This document shows, in pieces, positions 61,501 through 64,000 of a stretch of 64,000 nt of DNA. Numbering within the stretch: the first letter of the stretch is position 1; each line of letters starts with the position of its first letter. This DNA comes from Dendrobium chrysotoxum. Lineage: Eukaryota > Streptophyta > Magnoliopsida > Asparagales > Orchidaceae. The notes under the pieces are model-generated. The model was not told where the DNA came from and did not search any database. It was given only the letters and a program-made list of their open reading frames with translations. The stretch spans positions 84,661,663-84,725,662 of the forward strand of contig CM034313.1 of assembly GCA_019925795.1 (NCBI GenBank), written 5' to 3'. The position numbers and the translations under genes were made by a program.

Positions 61501-64000
61501 AAATCCTCAAATCTCCAAATCTTCCAATCTTCTAAATTCTGAAATCCTCAAATCCCTAACTCATGCTGCTACTATATGACAGATGCACGTATCCTTACGT
61601 ATCTGATTGACGACTAGCCTTAATCGAAAGTTCTCTCTCGTTATCGGGAGGGGTAATTAACTATAGGGGCTTGCGCCTATAGGAAACCAGAACTCAGATC
61701 ATAAAGTCCTCGCAAAATGAGGGCGAAATCTCTGGGTAGTGTCTAATCTACTATCTCATCTGCCTTCCAAAATTTACCCCGGAACTTAGTTCGTTAAAAC
61801 TCCCCCCTAAGAAAAAAAAAACAAGCGGGCGGAGGCCCAGGCCGAATTTTCGGAGCCCACAGGTAGTGATTCTAGTGAATGTCCCTAAATGAAATCTGGT
61901 AGTTGAGCTGTTAAGGTATTTGATACAAGCTGGCTAGGAAATTCTTTTCTTAATGTAGTTCTGAGTTTTTCATATTAATATTTTTTTTTTATGTTGTGCT
62001 TATTACTAAACTGTTTGCTAGCCCTTTGCGGTTTCAAAAGTATTTCAAAACTCTGATTTGATAATGAGTTATATTTTGCCATTCTTGATCTGGTTCATTG
62101 CTTCATTCAACAGGTATTATCACAACATTACTTCAAATACATTGGTCATTTTGGAGTCCATGGCAAAGCATGGTGTTAAAACCCTGATATACTCTAGCAC
62201 ATGTGCCACGTATGGAGAACCTGAGAAAATGCCCATAACTGAAAAAACTCCTCAGGTTAGCTAATGAAGCTACATTCGGATGCAGAGTCATACAAATGAA
62301 AAGTATGCTATTTAATGATTGTGAATATCAAGTCCATGGATGAACAGCCTAAGAAATGACTAGTATTCCCTTGACTGTTTTTTAATATAACATATATTTA
62401 CTATTTGTTTATCTGGTGGTTCATTTTGCATAATCAAAGTTTGAAATTGGACAGAAAAATATCACCAAGTAGACCTGTTGTTAAATTTCTCTTTTAATCA
62501 TGCAGTTCCCAATTAATCCATATGGGAAGGCGAAGAAAATGGCTGAGGATATGATCCTTGACTTCTCAAAGACTACAGACATGGCTGTCATGATTCTGAG
62601 GTTTATTTCAGTTGACATAGTGTGAAAGCTCCTGAATTAGAAATAACATAGTACAGATGATGACTGTCTCTTTTTTTTTCCTCATAATGTCACCATTATC
62701 AGATACTTCAATGTCATTGGATCCGATCCAGAAGGAAGGTTAGGTGAAGCTCCCCGATCTGAGCTTCGAGAACAGGGGCGTATCTCTGGTGCATGCTTTG
62801 ATGCTGCTCGAGGAATCATACCTGGACTGAAGGTAAACAATGAACTTTGCTTAACCTTACGTATGGTGAATTCAACTGCATTTTAGTTTTTATTTCCATT
62901 TCGCAGGTTAAAGGAAGAGACTACCCCACTCGTGATGGTACTTGTATACGAGACTATATTGATGTAACGGACTTAGTTGATGCTCATGTAAAAGCTCTCG
63001 ACAAGGCAAGGCCTAAAAATGTTGGAATCTACAATGTTGGAACGGGAAAAGGTCAGGAAATGTCTCCTATTTCTTTATGCCATTGTTGATTAGGGTTTTA
63101 ACCATCTATTCTTGAGTTGATCTGAATCTTGCTCAGGATTAATCCAAAACCATTCATTCTGAACGCGACTCAACTCATTATATTTGATCTGAGTTAATAT
63201 CACAGACAAAAATTAACATAATTTTGATCAATTTTTTATTGAAGATAAATTATAGTTCTATGTACACACATGGGCGGATCCACCCTTGGTTTGCCCCTCA
63301 AAAAAAAAGATTAAGGCATAAGATAGAGAGTTTTGGGATTCTGTCTCCCCTCAAAAATATTTTTTTGTCCCAATATGCCCCCATCTTGCCCGCGTCTGAC
63401 CAAAAACAAAGACAAATATTAAAGAAAATCCAAAAATATTCTTACAACAAAAATTTGTTCCGGGGGCGCTGCCCCTGGAAACCCCCCCAGGTCGAACCCC
63501 GCCAGGGGGCGCTGCCCCCTTGGACCCCCGACATATCTGTAAAGCATACAATTTTTTGCCCCCCCTGAAAATTAAGGCTGGATCCGCCACTGTGTACACA
63601 TGACTCCATAGATTTAGATAGATACATAAATAAATGTATGTATGTATGACTACAGTTATAAATACATATTTGTGTCTATATATGCATGTGTGCGCATTGT
63701 ACTTGTTTGATAGGAGCCATAAACTATTTTTGAGCAATTCTTCCTGTTTTAATATGGTTTATTTATAAACTTGCATTTAAATTGTGTTATCAGGAAGATC
63801 AGTGAAGGAATTTGTAGAAGCTTGCAAGAAAGCTACAGGTGTGGACATCAAAGTGGATTACTTGGAGAGAAGACCTGGGGATTATGCTGAAGTTTACAGT
63901 GACCCTTCCAAGATAAATAAGGAACTCAACTGGACAGCAGAGTACACTGACCTTGAACAGAGCCTTCGGATTGCATGGAGATGGCAGAAGTCACATAGAA
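10726..64000 (+). CDS. UXE: UDP-arabinose (UDP-xylose) 4-epimerase, MUR4/UXE family (gene span, 10 exons, 3' end outside window)
   Basis: The product interconverts UDP-xylose and UDP-arabinopyranose using bound NAD+, supplying arabinose for cell-wall pectin, arabinogalactan proteins and xylans. It is a Golgi type II membrane protein. Joining ten exons (10726-10786, 11222-11346, 35642-35755, 35828-35935, 36060-36151, 62114-62255, 62506-62600, 62703-62832, 62907-63051, 63794-64000) gives 406 codons plus one base, against about 419 for the family, so only the last dozen or so residues are missing. A basic N-terminus precedes a membrane anchor (about residues 37-51). The NAD-binding GGAGYIG is at 77-83, SST at 194-196 and the catalytic YGKAK (Tyr220, Lys224) is intact. 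No stop or frameshift was seen and every intron is GT-AG. Introns 2 and 5 are 24.3 and 26.0 kb and filled with TEs. UXE paralogues exist in most plants, so the exact member is uncertain. Confidence 0.95.
11222..11346 (+). CDS. UXE: UXE exon 2: membrane anchor
   Basis: 125 nt, phase 1 entry, acceptor TTTTTCAG ending at 11221, donor GTG|GTAGGC at 11347. It encodes RRKPQ, then a hydrophobic stretch (IIMAVLLTAVSIFIL), then KQAPGF. This corresponds to the LKQSPTF region of the family, the single signal-anchor that holds the enzyme in the Golgi membrane. It is followed by the 24.3-kb intron 2. Confidence 0.9.
11502..12140 (+). repeat. Possible degenerate LTR 5' part
   Basis: It starts TGTTGACCTGTAACTTCCAG, resembling the starts of the Tat-like LTRs at 27847 (TGTTGAACTGTAAATAATG) and 40165. 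It continues into a CT-rich, GC-richer segment similar in character to 27900-28500. No GAGCCCACA end or convincing target-site duplication was found. ORFs at 11625-11816 and 11759-12076 follow this composition and are not called. Confidence 0.3.
12150..12335 (+). repeat. Imperfect four-fold short tandem repeat
   Basis: Four degenerate units share GTGCCGTCGATCTT / GCGCCATTGATCTTTGAT / ATGCCATTGATCTTTGAT / GTGCCGTTGTATCTTTGAT at roughly 45-60-bp spacing. It is probably an internal repeat of a decayed LTR. Confidence 0.5.
12336..13468. other. Unrecognised sequence with coding-like ORFs
   Basis: A + strand frame (12440-12706, 88 codons) and a minus-strand frame (12961-13296, 111 codons) both have balanced, non-repetitive composition. 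The minus frame includes DLLPLNIPHGKSDLFQQWEF. I do not recognise either product. They may be captured gene fragments or part of an old element. Confidence 0.25.
13866..15131 (-). pseudogene. RTE LINE reverse transcriptase
   Basis: Frames 15131-14463 and 14387-13866 read GGNVVGPDDIPIEVWK, IFKNKGDAQDCANYRGIKL, QFGFMPGRSTMEAI, FIDLEKAYDKVPRE and then MLFADDILLVD. The latter contains the catalytic FADD. RYLGSIVQSDGEI and KFYKMVVRPAMLYG follow. These are the ordered RT blocks of the RTE clade. A frame change near 14390-14460 and missing residues break the protein. The C-terminal region continues in decayed form to about 13530. Confidence 0.85.
15984..16523 (-). pseudogene. RTE LINE endonuclease (EEP) domain
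   Basis: Two directly abutting frames (16523-16179 and 16178-15984), separated by an in-frame TAA, read KIRIGTWNIGSLTGKLMELI, INILCIQETKWVGEKAKEID, GVGVIID and VNIISAYTPQVGLD. These are apurinic-like endonuclease motifs: GTWN, the catalytic Glu in QETKW, and AYTPQ. Further motifs (TGGDLNGHVG and similar) continue in broken frame to about 15700. The domain nicks target DNA to prime reverse transcription in LINEs. Confidence 0.8.
16530..18269 (-). mobile_element. Putative solo LTR, Ty3/gypsy Tekay/Del-like
   Basis: On the minus strand the segment begins TGTTATATCCCGACCCACAC at 18269, a start typical of Tekay/Del-type LTRs. It contains GTAAGTAACTGTTATTTATT near 17510 and TTACTTGCTGAGTTTAA near 16720. 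No gag or pol is adjacent. The other end is unclear because the RTE LINE abuts it, and no target-site duplication was found. Confidence 0.45.
18270..18671. other. Intron sequence, no feature seen
   Basis: T-rich, non-coding sequence between the putative solo LTR and the chromovirus target site. It is probably original intron 2 sequence. Confidence 0.4.
18677..19153 (+). repeat. Chromovirus 5' LTR
   Basis: 477 bp, TGTTAGACC...CTATCA. Compared with the 3' LTR (448 bp) it has many substitutions and an extra segment near 19085-19120, so the insertion is much older than the Tat element in intron 5. Confidence 0.88.
19157..19168 (+). promoter_or_regulatory. Primer-binding site, tRNA-Met type
   Basis: TGGTATCAGAGC, three bases after the LTR end. 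This is complementary to the 3' end of plant initiator tRNA-Met and is the standard minus-strand primer site in many plant LTR elements. Confidence 0.85.
19190..20403 (+). pseudogene. Chromovirus gag, broken
   Basis: An ATG at 19190 opens MAERKVEVLEGEL, interrupted by a stop near 19273 and several frameshifts. A coiled-coil-like N-terminus, an acidic linker and fragments of the capsid region follow. A CCHC zinc knuckle is readable at about 20348-20392 (CFRCDEKYTPVHRC). A run of 22 G residues (20177-20198) lies between capsid and knuckle. Gag would coat the RNA; this copy cannot make it intact. Confidence 0.75.
20529..20854 (+). pseudogene. Chromovirus aspartic protease, broken
   Basis: The reading VVVLIDSMATHNFIFS corresponds to the family active site VLIDSGATHNFIS, with Met in place of the key Gly of DSG. 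A TAG follows at about 20630. It continues LLGVKLVDTGGYRVMMG and ends LGSTDIILRMKWLQTLG, matching LGxxDVILGMxWLxxLG. The substitution in the active-site triplet and the stop make it inactive. Confidence 0.75.
21482..23923 (-). pseudogene. hAT transposase, interrupted
   Basis: From an ATG at 23923 the frame encodes a BED-type zinc finger (residues ~36-60, CNYCDKVVKDGVTRMKEHLSG). It then hits TGA at 23228-23230 and continues in the same frame with MSDGWSDIKHRSLINIL and VVQVVTDNASAYKTAC to a TAA at 22736. Later exon-like frames are 22577-22185 and 22082-21711. The last includes LGLTCSSSGCEKNWSTYNQV and HTKRRNRL, the hAT dimerisation motif. A GT-AG intron near 22083-22200 fits between these two. 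A possible last exon is 21673-21482. At least two nonsense changes make it inactive. Confidence 0.85.
24088..24362. repeat. Minisatellite of 10-11-bp GGTACCGAGC units
   Basis: About 26 units of (G)GTACCGAGC(G) with variants GTATCAAGCAA and TGTACCGAGCG, arranged in mixed 21- and 32-bp higher-order spacing. It lies in the 5' non-coding part of the hAT element. The open frames across it on both strands (TERYQAS-type repeats) are by-products of the tandem repeat. Confidence 0.9.
24645..24690. repeat. TA dinucleotide microsatellite
   Basis: An uninterrupted run of about 22 AT units within the hAT 5' non-coding region. Confidence 0.95.
24874..26115 (+). pseudogene. Chromovirus reverse transcriptase and RNase H, three in-frame stops
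   Basis: The frame resumes after the hAT insertion with VRPYRYPQIQKDEIERL. It shows SPFSSPVLLVKKKDGSWR, FCVDYRALNKETV, MPFGLTKSPATFQSL, the catalytic FFDDILVYS just after a TGA at 25318-25320, and YLGHVVS before a TAA at 25516-25518. RNase H follows with VETDASGFGLGAVLMQ, YERELMVIVLAI, a TAG at 25918-25920, WHPYLLGRHFVVRTDQRSLK and NKAADVLSR. Apart from the three nonsense codons the frame is continuous. This is the pol core of a plant chromovirus. Confidence 0.9.
26291..26880 (+). pseudogene. Chromovirus integrase, N-terminal and core part
   Basis: The HHCC zinc region is readable (FHGSVVGGHSG ... CEVCQRN). The core then shows MDFIDGLPRSEGFTVIMLVV with the first Asp, HGISESIVSDRDKVFLSRF with the second Asp, and YHPQTDGQTEAINRRLE with the Glu of the DDE triad. 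The reading stops being homologous at about 26880 (RCF), where unrelated sequence is inserted. The C-terminal part lies at 32052-32910. Confidence 0.88.
26881..27195. other. Unassigned insert sequence
   Basis: AT-rich, non-coding sequence between the broken integrase and the RTE fragment. No feature recognised. Confidence 0.4.
27196..27664 (+). mobile_element. RTE LINE fragment (RT region)
   Basis: The + strand carries RT pieces matching the minus-strand LINE at 13469-16528: FIDLE, an FVDD-type box within MLFVDDILLV (27498-27535) and RKLELWRSILEFRSFRLIRS. It is broken by several stops. It covers only the middle of RT, with neither endonuclease nor 3' tail, so it looks like filler or a truncated copy rather than a normal 5'-truncated LINE insertion. 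Confidence 0.75.
27670..27846 (+). pseudogene. Second copy of the integrase core segment
   Basis: This 177-bp stretch matches 26587-26754 of the same element (GTTGATAGATTGAGTAAATATG, ATTCATCAGGGAGGTGGTTAG) with numerous substitutions and a 9-bp internal duplication (TAATATGCT). It continues after the solo LTR at 32057 into the rest of the integrase. About 290 bp of integrase are therefore present twice, flanking the 26881-27669 insert. Confidence 0.8.
28515..28700. repeat. AT-rich repeat block in the solo LTR
   Basis: A TA microsatellite (28515-28545) is followed by two similar ~80-bp units built from TTATATAATATATAATATTC-like sequence. Confidence 0.8.
28790..29290 (+). repeat. Direct duplication of a ~220-bp unit in the solo LTR
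   Basis: Unit 1 (about 28790-29002) and unit 2 (about 29069-29290) share GAAGGAAGT(T/C)CC, GGATTGAAGACTTG(A/G)AGACTC, CAATCTCCTCG and GTCGAGCCAAAA, with appreciable divergence. They are separated by an AT-rich spacer. Confidence 0.8.
32057..32910 (+). pseudogene. Chromovirus integrase C-terminus with chromodomain
   Basis: It resumes at TTTCGTAGTCGG (integrase between the second Asp and the Glu) and continues through YHLQTDG, a GPY/F-like region (FEVGDRVFLKLRPYRQRI, NPYEIVEKIG) and a chromodomain near 32750-32905 (KEVLIKWRGLPGFDATWEPY then FPSFHLEEKVSLWEGGNV). Stops and frame changes (for example near 32170-32430 and TAA near 32619) break it. The chromodomain places the element in the chromovirus branch; such domains direct integration to heterochromatin. 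Confidence 0.87.
32914..33361 (+). repeat. Chromovirus 3' LTR
   Basis: 448 bp, TGTTAGACC...CTATCA, preceded by the polypurine tract GGGAGGGGGGTAA. It matches the 5' LTR at 18677-19153 with many differences and a deletion near position 33330. Confidence 0.88.
33362..35175. other. Intron sequence with an unclassified repeat-like segment
   Basis: 33362-33530 looks like original intron. About 33535-35170 shows a shift to A/G-rich and then GC-rich sequence (34640-34790, rich in GGCGG and GGCCGGC motifs), ending with CATCGACGATACACGTGTCG. It resembles the interior of a non-autonomous LTR element, but I could not fix ends or a target-site duplication. The ORF at 34859-35074 shows no known domain. 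Confidence 0.35.
35642..35755 (+). CDS. UXE: UXE exon 3: NAD-binding GxxGxxG
   Basis: 38 codons, phase 0, acceptor CCTCAG ending at 35641, donor GTG|GTATGC at 35756. It encodes VTHVLVTGGAGYIGSHATL, the first beta strand and glycine-rich loop of the Rossmann fold. DSYRVTIV leads to the NAD ribose-binding Asp in the next exon. It follows the 24.3-kb intron directly and has normal codon use. Confidence 0.95.
35828..35935 (+). CDS. UXE: UXE exon 4
   Basis: 36 codons, phase 0, acceptor TGACAG ending at 35827, donor GTA|GTATCC at 35936. It encodes DNLSRGNIGAVKILL, where the first Asp is the expected NAD-ribose ligand, then PEPGRLQFIFADLGDAKV. The usual family reading after GDAK is Ala-Val; here it is Val-Val across the junction, a mild change. 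Confidence 0.95.
36060..36151 (+). CDS. UXE: UXE exon 5
   Basis: 92 nt, acceptor TTTAG ending at 36059, donor CTCAG|GTATGC at 36152. It encodes RIFAQNAFDAVMHFAAVAYV then GESTLEPL, the conserved strand and HFAA(V) segment that shapes the cofactor pocket. It ends with two bases of an Arg codon completed 26 kb downstream at 62114. Confidence 0.95.
36934..38703 (+). mobile_element. Solo LTR (1,770 bp) with ACAAG duplication
   Basis: It begins TGTCACAACCCGATCC and ends GAGTTATAACA, flanked by perfect 5-bp repeats ACAAG at 36929-36933 and 38704-38708. It is non-coding, with no primer-binding site or coding domain. The start is typical of Tekay/Del or Tat-like plant LTRs. It interrupts the integrase remnant between the RDK and TLQHLQARF parts. 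Confidence 0.88.
37508..37692 (+). repeat. Four-fold ~52-bp tandem repeat in the solo LTR
   Basis: Four units carry AATCCCACCTCGGTCGCCCA followed by CTGGCGCCGGCATCACAAC-like sequence, spaced about 40-52 bp. The first unit is shorter. Confidence 0.85.
38709..39640 (+). pseudogene. Ty3/gypsy integrase, partly intact
   Basis: A 226-codon open frame (38919-39599) reads VVVNKFSKMAHSTACKK, HGLPRSITSARDVKFISHF, SHPQSDGKKEVVNRTLG and then LRKERFPAGAYSKLSPH. The second catalytic Asp region reads SARD instead of SDRD, and the DGQTE motif reads DGKKE. The zinc domain lies upstream at 38709-38820. C-terminal NDNAYVVDFP follows a TGA at 39597. The overall pattern is that of a plant chromovirus integrase of CRM or Galadriel type. 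Confidence 0.82.
39901..40159. other. No gene seen
   Basis: AT-rich sequence between the chromovirus remnant and the Tat element. It may be the 3' part of the remnant or intron sequence. Confidence 0.4.
40160..40164 (+). repeat. Target-site duplication, left (GGTAG)
   Basis: Five bases directly before the 5' LTR, identical to those following the 3' LTR at 61862-61866. Confidence 0.92.
41100..41460. repeat. ATTAATTA-rich low-complexity block (5' LTR)
   Basis: Almost entirely A/T, built of overlapping TTAATTAATT and ATAATTAATT words. The same block is in the 3' LTR at about 57608-57968. Confidence 0.95.
41627..41997. repeat. Array of five 18-bp palindromes in the 5' LTR
   Basis: Copies at 41627-41644, 41741-41758, 41810-41827, 41904-41921 and 41980-41997. 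Each has the arms CACGCTT and AAGCGTG around TCAT or TCTT, and each is followed by GTGG. Spacing is 114, 69, 94 and 76 bp, and the intervening sequences are unrelated. The copies are nearly invariant while the spacers differ, which suggests the palindrome itself is maintained. Confidence 0.93.
45358..45375 (+). promoter_or_regulatory. Primer-binding site of the Tat element
   Basis: TGGCGACTCCGCTGGGGA, six bases after the LTR end. It starts with the TGG that pairs with a tRNA CCA end. Ogre-type elements are reported to use tRNA-Arg, and this site looks of that type, but I cannot verify the tRNA here. Confidence 0.8.
45376..45687 (+). other. Tat element 5' untranslated leader
   Basis: Non-coding sequence between the primer-binding site and the first in-frame ATG at 45688. 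Confidence 0.6.
45688..45909 (+). pseudogene. Upstream in-frame start of the gag frame, closed by a stop
   Basis: An ATG at 45688 is in the same frame as the long gag frame. It encodes 13 residues and meets TAA at 45727-45729. The frame is then open without interruption into the 45910 ATG, reading for example GARIQLANAIIETGN. The original gag start was therefore probably 45688, and a single nonsense change now hides it. Translation today would have to begin further downstream. Confidence 0.6.
45910..50877 (+). CDS. Tat element gag-protease polyprotein
   Basis: 1655 codons. Residues 1-560 are a long charged, Arg/Lys/Glu-rich extension with an acidic EEYMEGNLEENMEEYIEEDL block near 350. The capsid-like retrotransposon gag domain lies at about 578-740 (GYSVPKFNTFDGNKNPRQHL to FQDLLDRVAKFEKLN). 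A zinc-knuckle-like motif is near 886 (CPYHRVMSHPIEDC, a CxxH...H...C pattern seen in Tat elements). The aspartic protease is at about 1295-1440 with active-site Asp1316 (LIDPGSSINLM) and LLGRPWLHE. Gag packages the RNA and the protease matures the polyproteins. The frame ends at TAA 50875-50877, directly followed in the same frame by pol. The true start may be 45688. Confidence 0.9.
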   Translation: MHLPAQRLAAAENPRGRISVFERLSQPEIPATKRVVAGGRISVVTTNTTHLPTGLPAPVKNTSEASSSGGKLTRRQRRKLNAELRAQQQFSTHPSNLSAQELEANIPTRNGFTNLKWVKRNSSTGELKKSFWDRQPEVPPPQKKKEPETLSARVYRVLKTVKERGLKKRRYQRSLTVETRRTPPRERLSLTVERKERKYTPHGEHRGVTPESRVQGSAAERSRRKGKEIWRPKPRREEDNRRKRTDLGVTSSTASRRSAPISKQYQKWVQKKTHDDAPPNGRHLRESSRGSRRSLTPPNNESNFDRSPRVEEIFLPNQEPEIQWRRRSEIRVLKEGEEDIGEENIEEYMEGNLEENMEEYIEEDLEEVNNTLDMEVVYMVRHINVEEEAYYDDDEDDDRWQPPPRQVYRRRHEAGSTTGRGVHSQEEREEAEDNPFADENVTLAEMQRQMKRQKRAKDREISQLHEKMTEMMTQMTAMMQIMQRNAAVGSMPNPPPDPPNFQVPQVSGVQDTPEGGHEAQNTTRQPTPQNIASTSEPVTAAQLEGIITERIRAIIAIDQAAKLVGKGRPYPAEYDQVPYPKGYSVPKFNTFDGNKNPRQHLAQFKATCGNTGGNDALLFRQFVSSLTAAAFEGYAELPNDSVKTFAELENMFVKRFASATEKITIADLALNKRKKEESVTKYITRWRNLSMKCEQQLEEEHAVQLLMGNVDDKMQPFLYMATITTFQDLLDRVAKFEKLNLSKSENYSDKPKKTKASGVRRGEADSIFFSRADKERQMTYNVDKGKQPMQYQEKPKQVYNPNPQPKLILGGNDKPRTYQGGGERPRQTTGTGDRTFPSLKDKMNKEYSFKRESVAKLFRQALKAGLELPECKRPEESKHNGDPNYCPYHRVMSHPIEDCYVFKDWLERKYRRGELTLSDNVLTHPRKESTRVVTTSSVPPVEERKNEKKPAQEEQWETAVSKKTVKMLKQLEEVPCVKWKSPTEPVIDSKALPVVRASASKQFPNQVGTSKSGKKKSSKKKTKLKKPKEKKTATQRVIDSLDEYYQTARRPIKLADFMSELKIDEAEEADEDPLPIEVCRVISATPITLTKEKYVREMIVETCLATSSMDYSSEEDLYFPKTDESDPDIASQIGHVNLGGDSESTNESLDATMADSEENSPSNESDPEEIAQVQLRSGKILPPPPKKGISNKDKGKEIVINEDIISEDPKKKHTPVKGIDYNILSHLRKIPAQLSIYDALVMSKELRETLIQALKDPERYEAYFAERNLTEVLQARNEPFITFTEDDMMLGTADHNRPLYVTAESDDLVISRILIDPGSSINLMSLKALRSLCLNVEHLGPDKLMVHGFNEKGQKTLGSFMLPLVFGEFHTEAKFHVIDADTSFKALLGRPWLHEYGVVPSTLHQCMKYLRDGEEFRISGDIQPFTVHEATVYEDAQYFMPKKQRLSNSLKAQASNLESAKRPEQKSEKKQVGRKKATPTLPKEATTSTSKERKHVPHLGSDTDEDDVTPTKSQKVCHSMDEWSREVAYSNDDYDYDSIYMNTVQEVFSRRINSLSISDSVLVVTRIPLQYFKEIIQRDVHKVEELVTLYLPPIRKGIESGNIFYSVGRDEEVNRDWDHVFIDSEELLPTRLPRFNTKGIQRMLRKWINVPTPKR
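50884..54603 (+). CDS. Tat element pol: RT, RNase H, archaeal-type RNase H, integrase
   Basis: 1239 codons, in the same frame as gag and separated from it by one stop. Reverse transcriptase is at about 145-330 with YVDD at 307-310. A first RNase H region at about 449-560 lacks the usual first Asp (LILYTAALEESLG instead of ETDASGxxLG). A second, archaeal-type RNase H at about 600-735 has the catalytic Asp606 (MYFDGASS) and GDSQLVINQV. The integrase zinc domain includes His887, Cys925 and Cys928. The integrase core has Asp957 (GTDIIGP), Asp1018 (ISDNGT) and Glu1054 (GLAEAFN), an exact D-35-E spacing. The C-terminus has no chromodomain. All catalytic sets except the first RNase H look complete, so the protein could be active if translated. 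Confidence 0.92.
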   Translation: MCLSLWYGRNPHPMRWKEMNAYKGIGFVRRKCIQKETCRAITYREVESNDVPDEEAYEAEDYDDQPLEAKPAPEELEDGGQATTMDELKEVNLGTEDDPRPTFISSLLPEDQVEEIKELLCEFRDCFAWTYAEMPGLSPEVAVHRLAIKPDVAPVKQAPRRMRLEIEEQVIAETKKLIEAGFIREEKYADWIANIVPVKKKNGQIRICIDFRDLNKACPKDDFPLPVSELLVDNTSNYDMFSFMDGSSGYNQIKMAPEDERYTSFRTPIGIFCYTVMPFGLKNAGATYQRAMTHIFDELIHQKVECYVDDLVVKSMDRKDHLNDLKIVFERIRKFDLKMNPLKCAFGVSSGKFLGYVVRHRGIEVDPNKIKAIIEMPPPRSLRQLRSLQGQLAFIRRFISNLSGRCQPFSKLMKKDVRFKWDEECQEAFDSIKRYLLNPPILAAPIPGKPLILYTAALEESLGALLAQHNEEGKENALYYISRRLIGAEIRYSPIEKHCLALIFAVQKLRHYMLSHKITLISRIDPLKFLMTRPALTGRLARWAVLLLQFDIVYMPQKAVKGQALADFLAAHPIPADSPLNDDLPDEQIMQVDEEENVPFWEMYFDGASSIKSPKPPNLAKAQAGIGLVFIEPEGGIMRFSLSLTEPRTNNEAEYEALIAGLEIAIDVQITDLQIFGDSQLVINQVLGIYKICKLELAHYHRRALELLKQISNVKITQVPRGQNAKADCLAKLAKELAYEDKRPPIFIAVENRRVLEPATLQFPQAEGIPGSSQQDAAPVDPQPPQQITIKNQPGERPAVKRRRTGRFSESWLDCLDVEVEDDWRQPFVDYFKESKLPTDKSLAAQIRKRALRYAFVNDTLYRRAFDQMWLRCLGTKEADKVVAEVHEGLCGAHQSGPKMAAKIKRMGYYWPTMVRDCINHAKRCHECQIHGDVIHQPPNPLHPTIASWPFECWGTDIIGPIDPPSSAGHRFILAATDYFSKWTEAAPFREVTSEHVINFFTHNVVYRFGVPRRVISDNGTAFKSTKIYKFVDRHKIDWRYSSIYNPRANGLAEAFNKTLVKLLKKILTKNKREWHTKMAEALWAYRTTYKTPTKATPYSLVFGAEAVLPLEVELPSLRVAIQNDLTQEQNARLRMEELDALDEVRLQAQQNLEIYRGRMAKSFDRMVLPRSFQEGELVMVLRRPIIPHRKIGGKFVSNWEGPFVIEKVYQGGAYQLIDLHGQRPMPPINGRHLKKYHA
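54739..54804. repeat. Long hairpin copy 1 (20-nt arms)
   Basis: Arms ATTTTAAATATTTATTTGGG and CCCAAATAAATATTTAAAAT are perfectly complementary around a 26-nt loop (TCGACATCGCGCCGCATGCC and six further bases). Confidence 0.95.
54857..54922. repeat. Long hairpin copy 2 (20-nt arms)
   Basis: Same structure with ATTTTAAATATTTATTCGGG and CCCGAATAAATATTTAAAAT. Both arms carry the compensating C/G change relative to copy 1. The loop differs by one base. Confidence 0.95.
55127..55605 (+). repeat. Direct repeat with 360-bp offset in the Tat 3' region
   Basis: The block GGGTGTAAGAGGTCGGAT through AGCTCC(G/A)TCTACTCAACACG to GAACCCCCA occurs at about 55127-55245 and 55487-55605 with a few substitutions. 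Confidence 0.9.
56169..56234. repeat. Long hairpin copy 3 (20-nt arms)
   Basis: Left arm as copy 2 (TTCGGG), right arm as copy 1 (CCCAAA), so one A/C mismatch in an otherwise perfect 20-nt stem. The loop is identical to copy 1. Preceded by CTGGGGGC. Confidence 0.95.
56772..56785 (+). promoter_or_regulatory. Polypurine tract of the Tat element
   Basis: TGTTGGGGGGCATT directly abuts the 3' LTR. G-rich tracts of this form prime plus-strand DNA synthesis in Tat-type elements. Confidence 0.8.
56786..61861 (+). repeat. Tat element 3' LTR
   Basis: 5,076 bp, same termini as the 5' LTR. It lacks 112 bp corresponding to 40660-40771 (junction CCTCG|GAAAC, microhomology TCG) and has a 2-bp insertion near 60978. 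I count about 24 substitutions, nearly all transitions. The palindrome array lies at about 58135-58505, and its second copy has one arm mismatch (AAGTGTG). Confidence 0.95.
58135..58505. repeat. Array of five 18-bp palindromes in the 3' LTR
   Basis: Same five positions as in the 5' LTR, shifted by 16,508 bp. Four copies are identical to their partners and the second has a C-to-T change in the right arm. Confidence 0.9.
61862..61866 (+). repeat. Target-site duplication, right (GGTAG)
   Basis: Identical to 40160-40164, directly after the CCCACA end of the 3' LTR. Confidence 0.92.
62114..62255 (+). CDS. UXE: UXE exon 6: YYHN and SST active-site region
   Basis: 142 nt, acceptor CAACAG ending at 62113, donor CTCAG|GTTAGC at 62256. 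It encodes YYHNITSNTLVILESM and LIYSSTCATYGEPEKMP. The Ser/Thr of SST (194-196) takes part in the SDR-type catalytic triad. It is the first exon after the 26-kb intron and joins exon 5 through an Arg codon. Confidence 0.95.
62506..62600 (+). CDS. UXE: UXE exon 7: catalytic YxxxK
   Basis: 95 nt, acceptor ATGCAG ending at 62505, donor CTGAG|GTTTAT at 62601. It encodes INPYGKAKKMAEDMILDFSK, including catalytic Tyr220 and Lys224, then DMAVMILR. The Arg codon is split with exon 8. Confidence 0.95.
62703..62832 (+). CDS. UXE: UXE exon 8
   Basis: 130 nt, acceptor TATCAG ending at 62702, donor AAG|GTAAAC at 62833. It encodes YFNVIGSDPEGRLGEAP, RISGACFDAARGIIPGL, the substrate-binding region conserved in UDP-sugar 4-epimerases. 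Confidence 0.95.
62907..63051 (+). CDS. UXE: UXE exon 9
   Basis: 145 nt, acceptor TCGCAG ending at 62906, donor AAAAG|GTCAGG at 63052. It encodes DYPTRDGTCIRDYIDVTDLV, AHVKAL and VGIYNVGTGKG, highly conserved in GalE-like epimerases (RDYIHVxDLxxxH). Confidence 0.95.
63269..63592. mobile_element. hAT-type MITE in intron 9
   Basis: 324 bp flanked by perfect 8-bp duplications TGTACACA (63261-63268 and 63593-63600). Left end CATGGGCGGATCCACC and reverse-complemented right end CAGTGGCGGATCCAGCC form terminal inverted repeats of a common plant hAT MITE type. The interior is non-coding, with poly-A and GC-rich palindromic pieces such as CCAGGGGGCGCTGCCCCCTT. Confidence 0.9.
63794..64000 (+). CDS. 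UXE: UXE exon 10, cut by the window end
   Basis: 207 nt visible, acceptor TATCAG ending at 63793. It encodes RSVKEFVEACKKATGVDIKV, RRPGDYAEVYSDPSKINKEL and LEQSLRIAWRWQKSHR. This is the C-terminal part of UXE proteins, and by family length only about a dozen residues remain outside the window. Confidence 0.95.

Larger units (their letters stand above)
40165..61861 (+). mobile_element. Nearly intact Tat/Ogre-type Ty3/gypsy retrotransposon, 21.7 kb
   Basis: The 5' LTR is 40165-45351 (5,187 bp) and the 3' LTR is 56786-61861 (5,076 bp). Perfect GGTAG duplications lie at 40160-40164 and 61862-61866. A primer-binding site is at 45358 and a G-rich polypurine tract at 56772-56785. The interior has a 1655-codon gag-protease frame, a 1239-codon RT/RNase H/archaeal-type RNase H/integrase frame and a 2.2-kb non-coding 3' region. 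Two RNase H domains, no chromodomain, very long LTRs and a large 3' region fit the Tat lineage (Retand/Ogre relatives). The LTRs differ at about 24 sites by my eye count, plus a 112-bp deletion and small indels, so it is young. It is in sense orientation in intron 5. Confidence 0.95.
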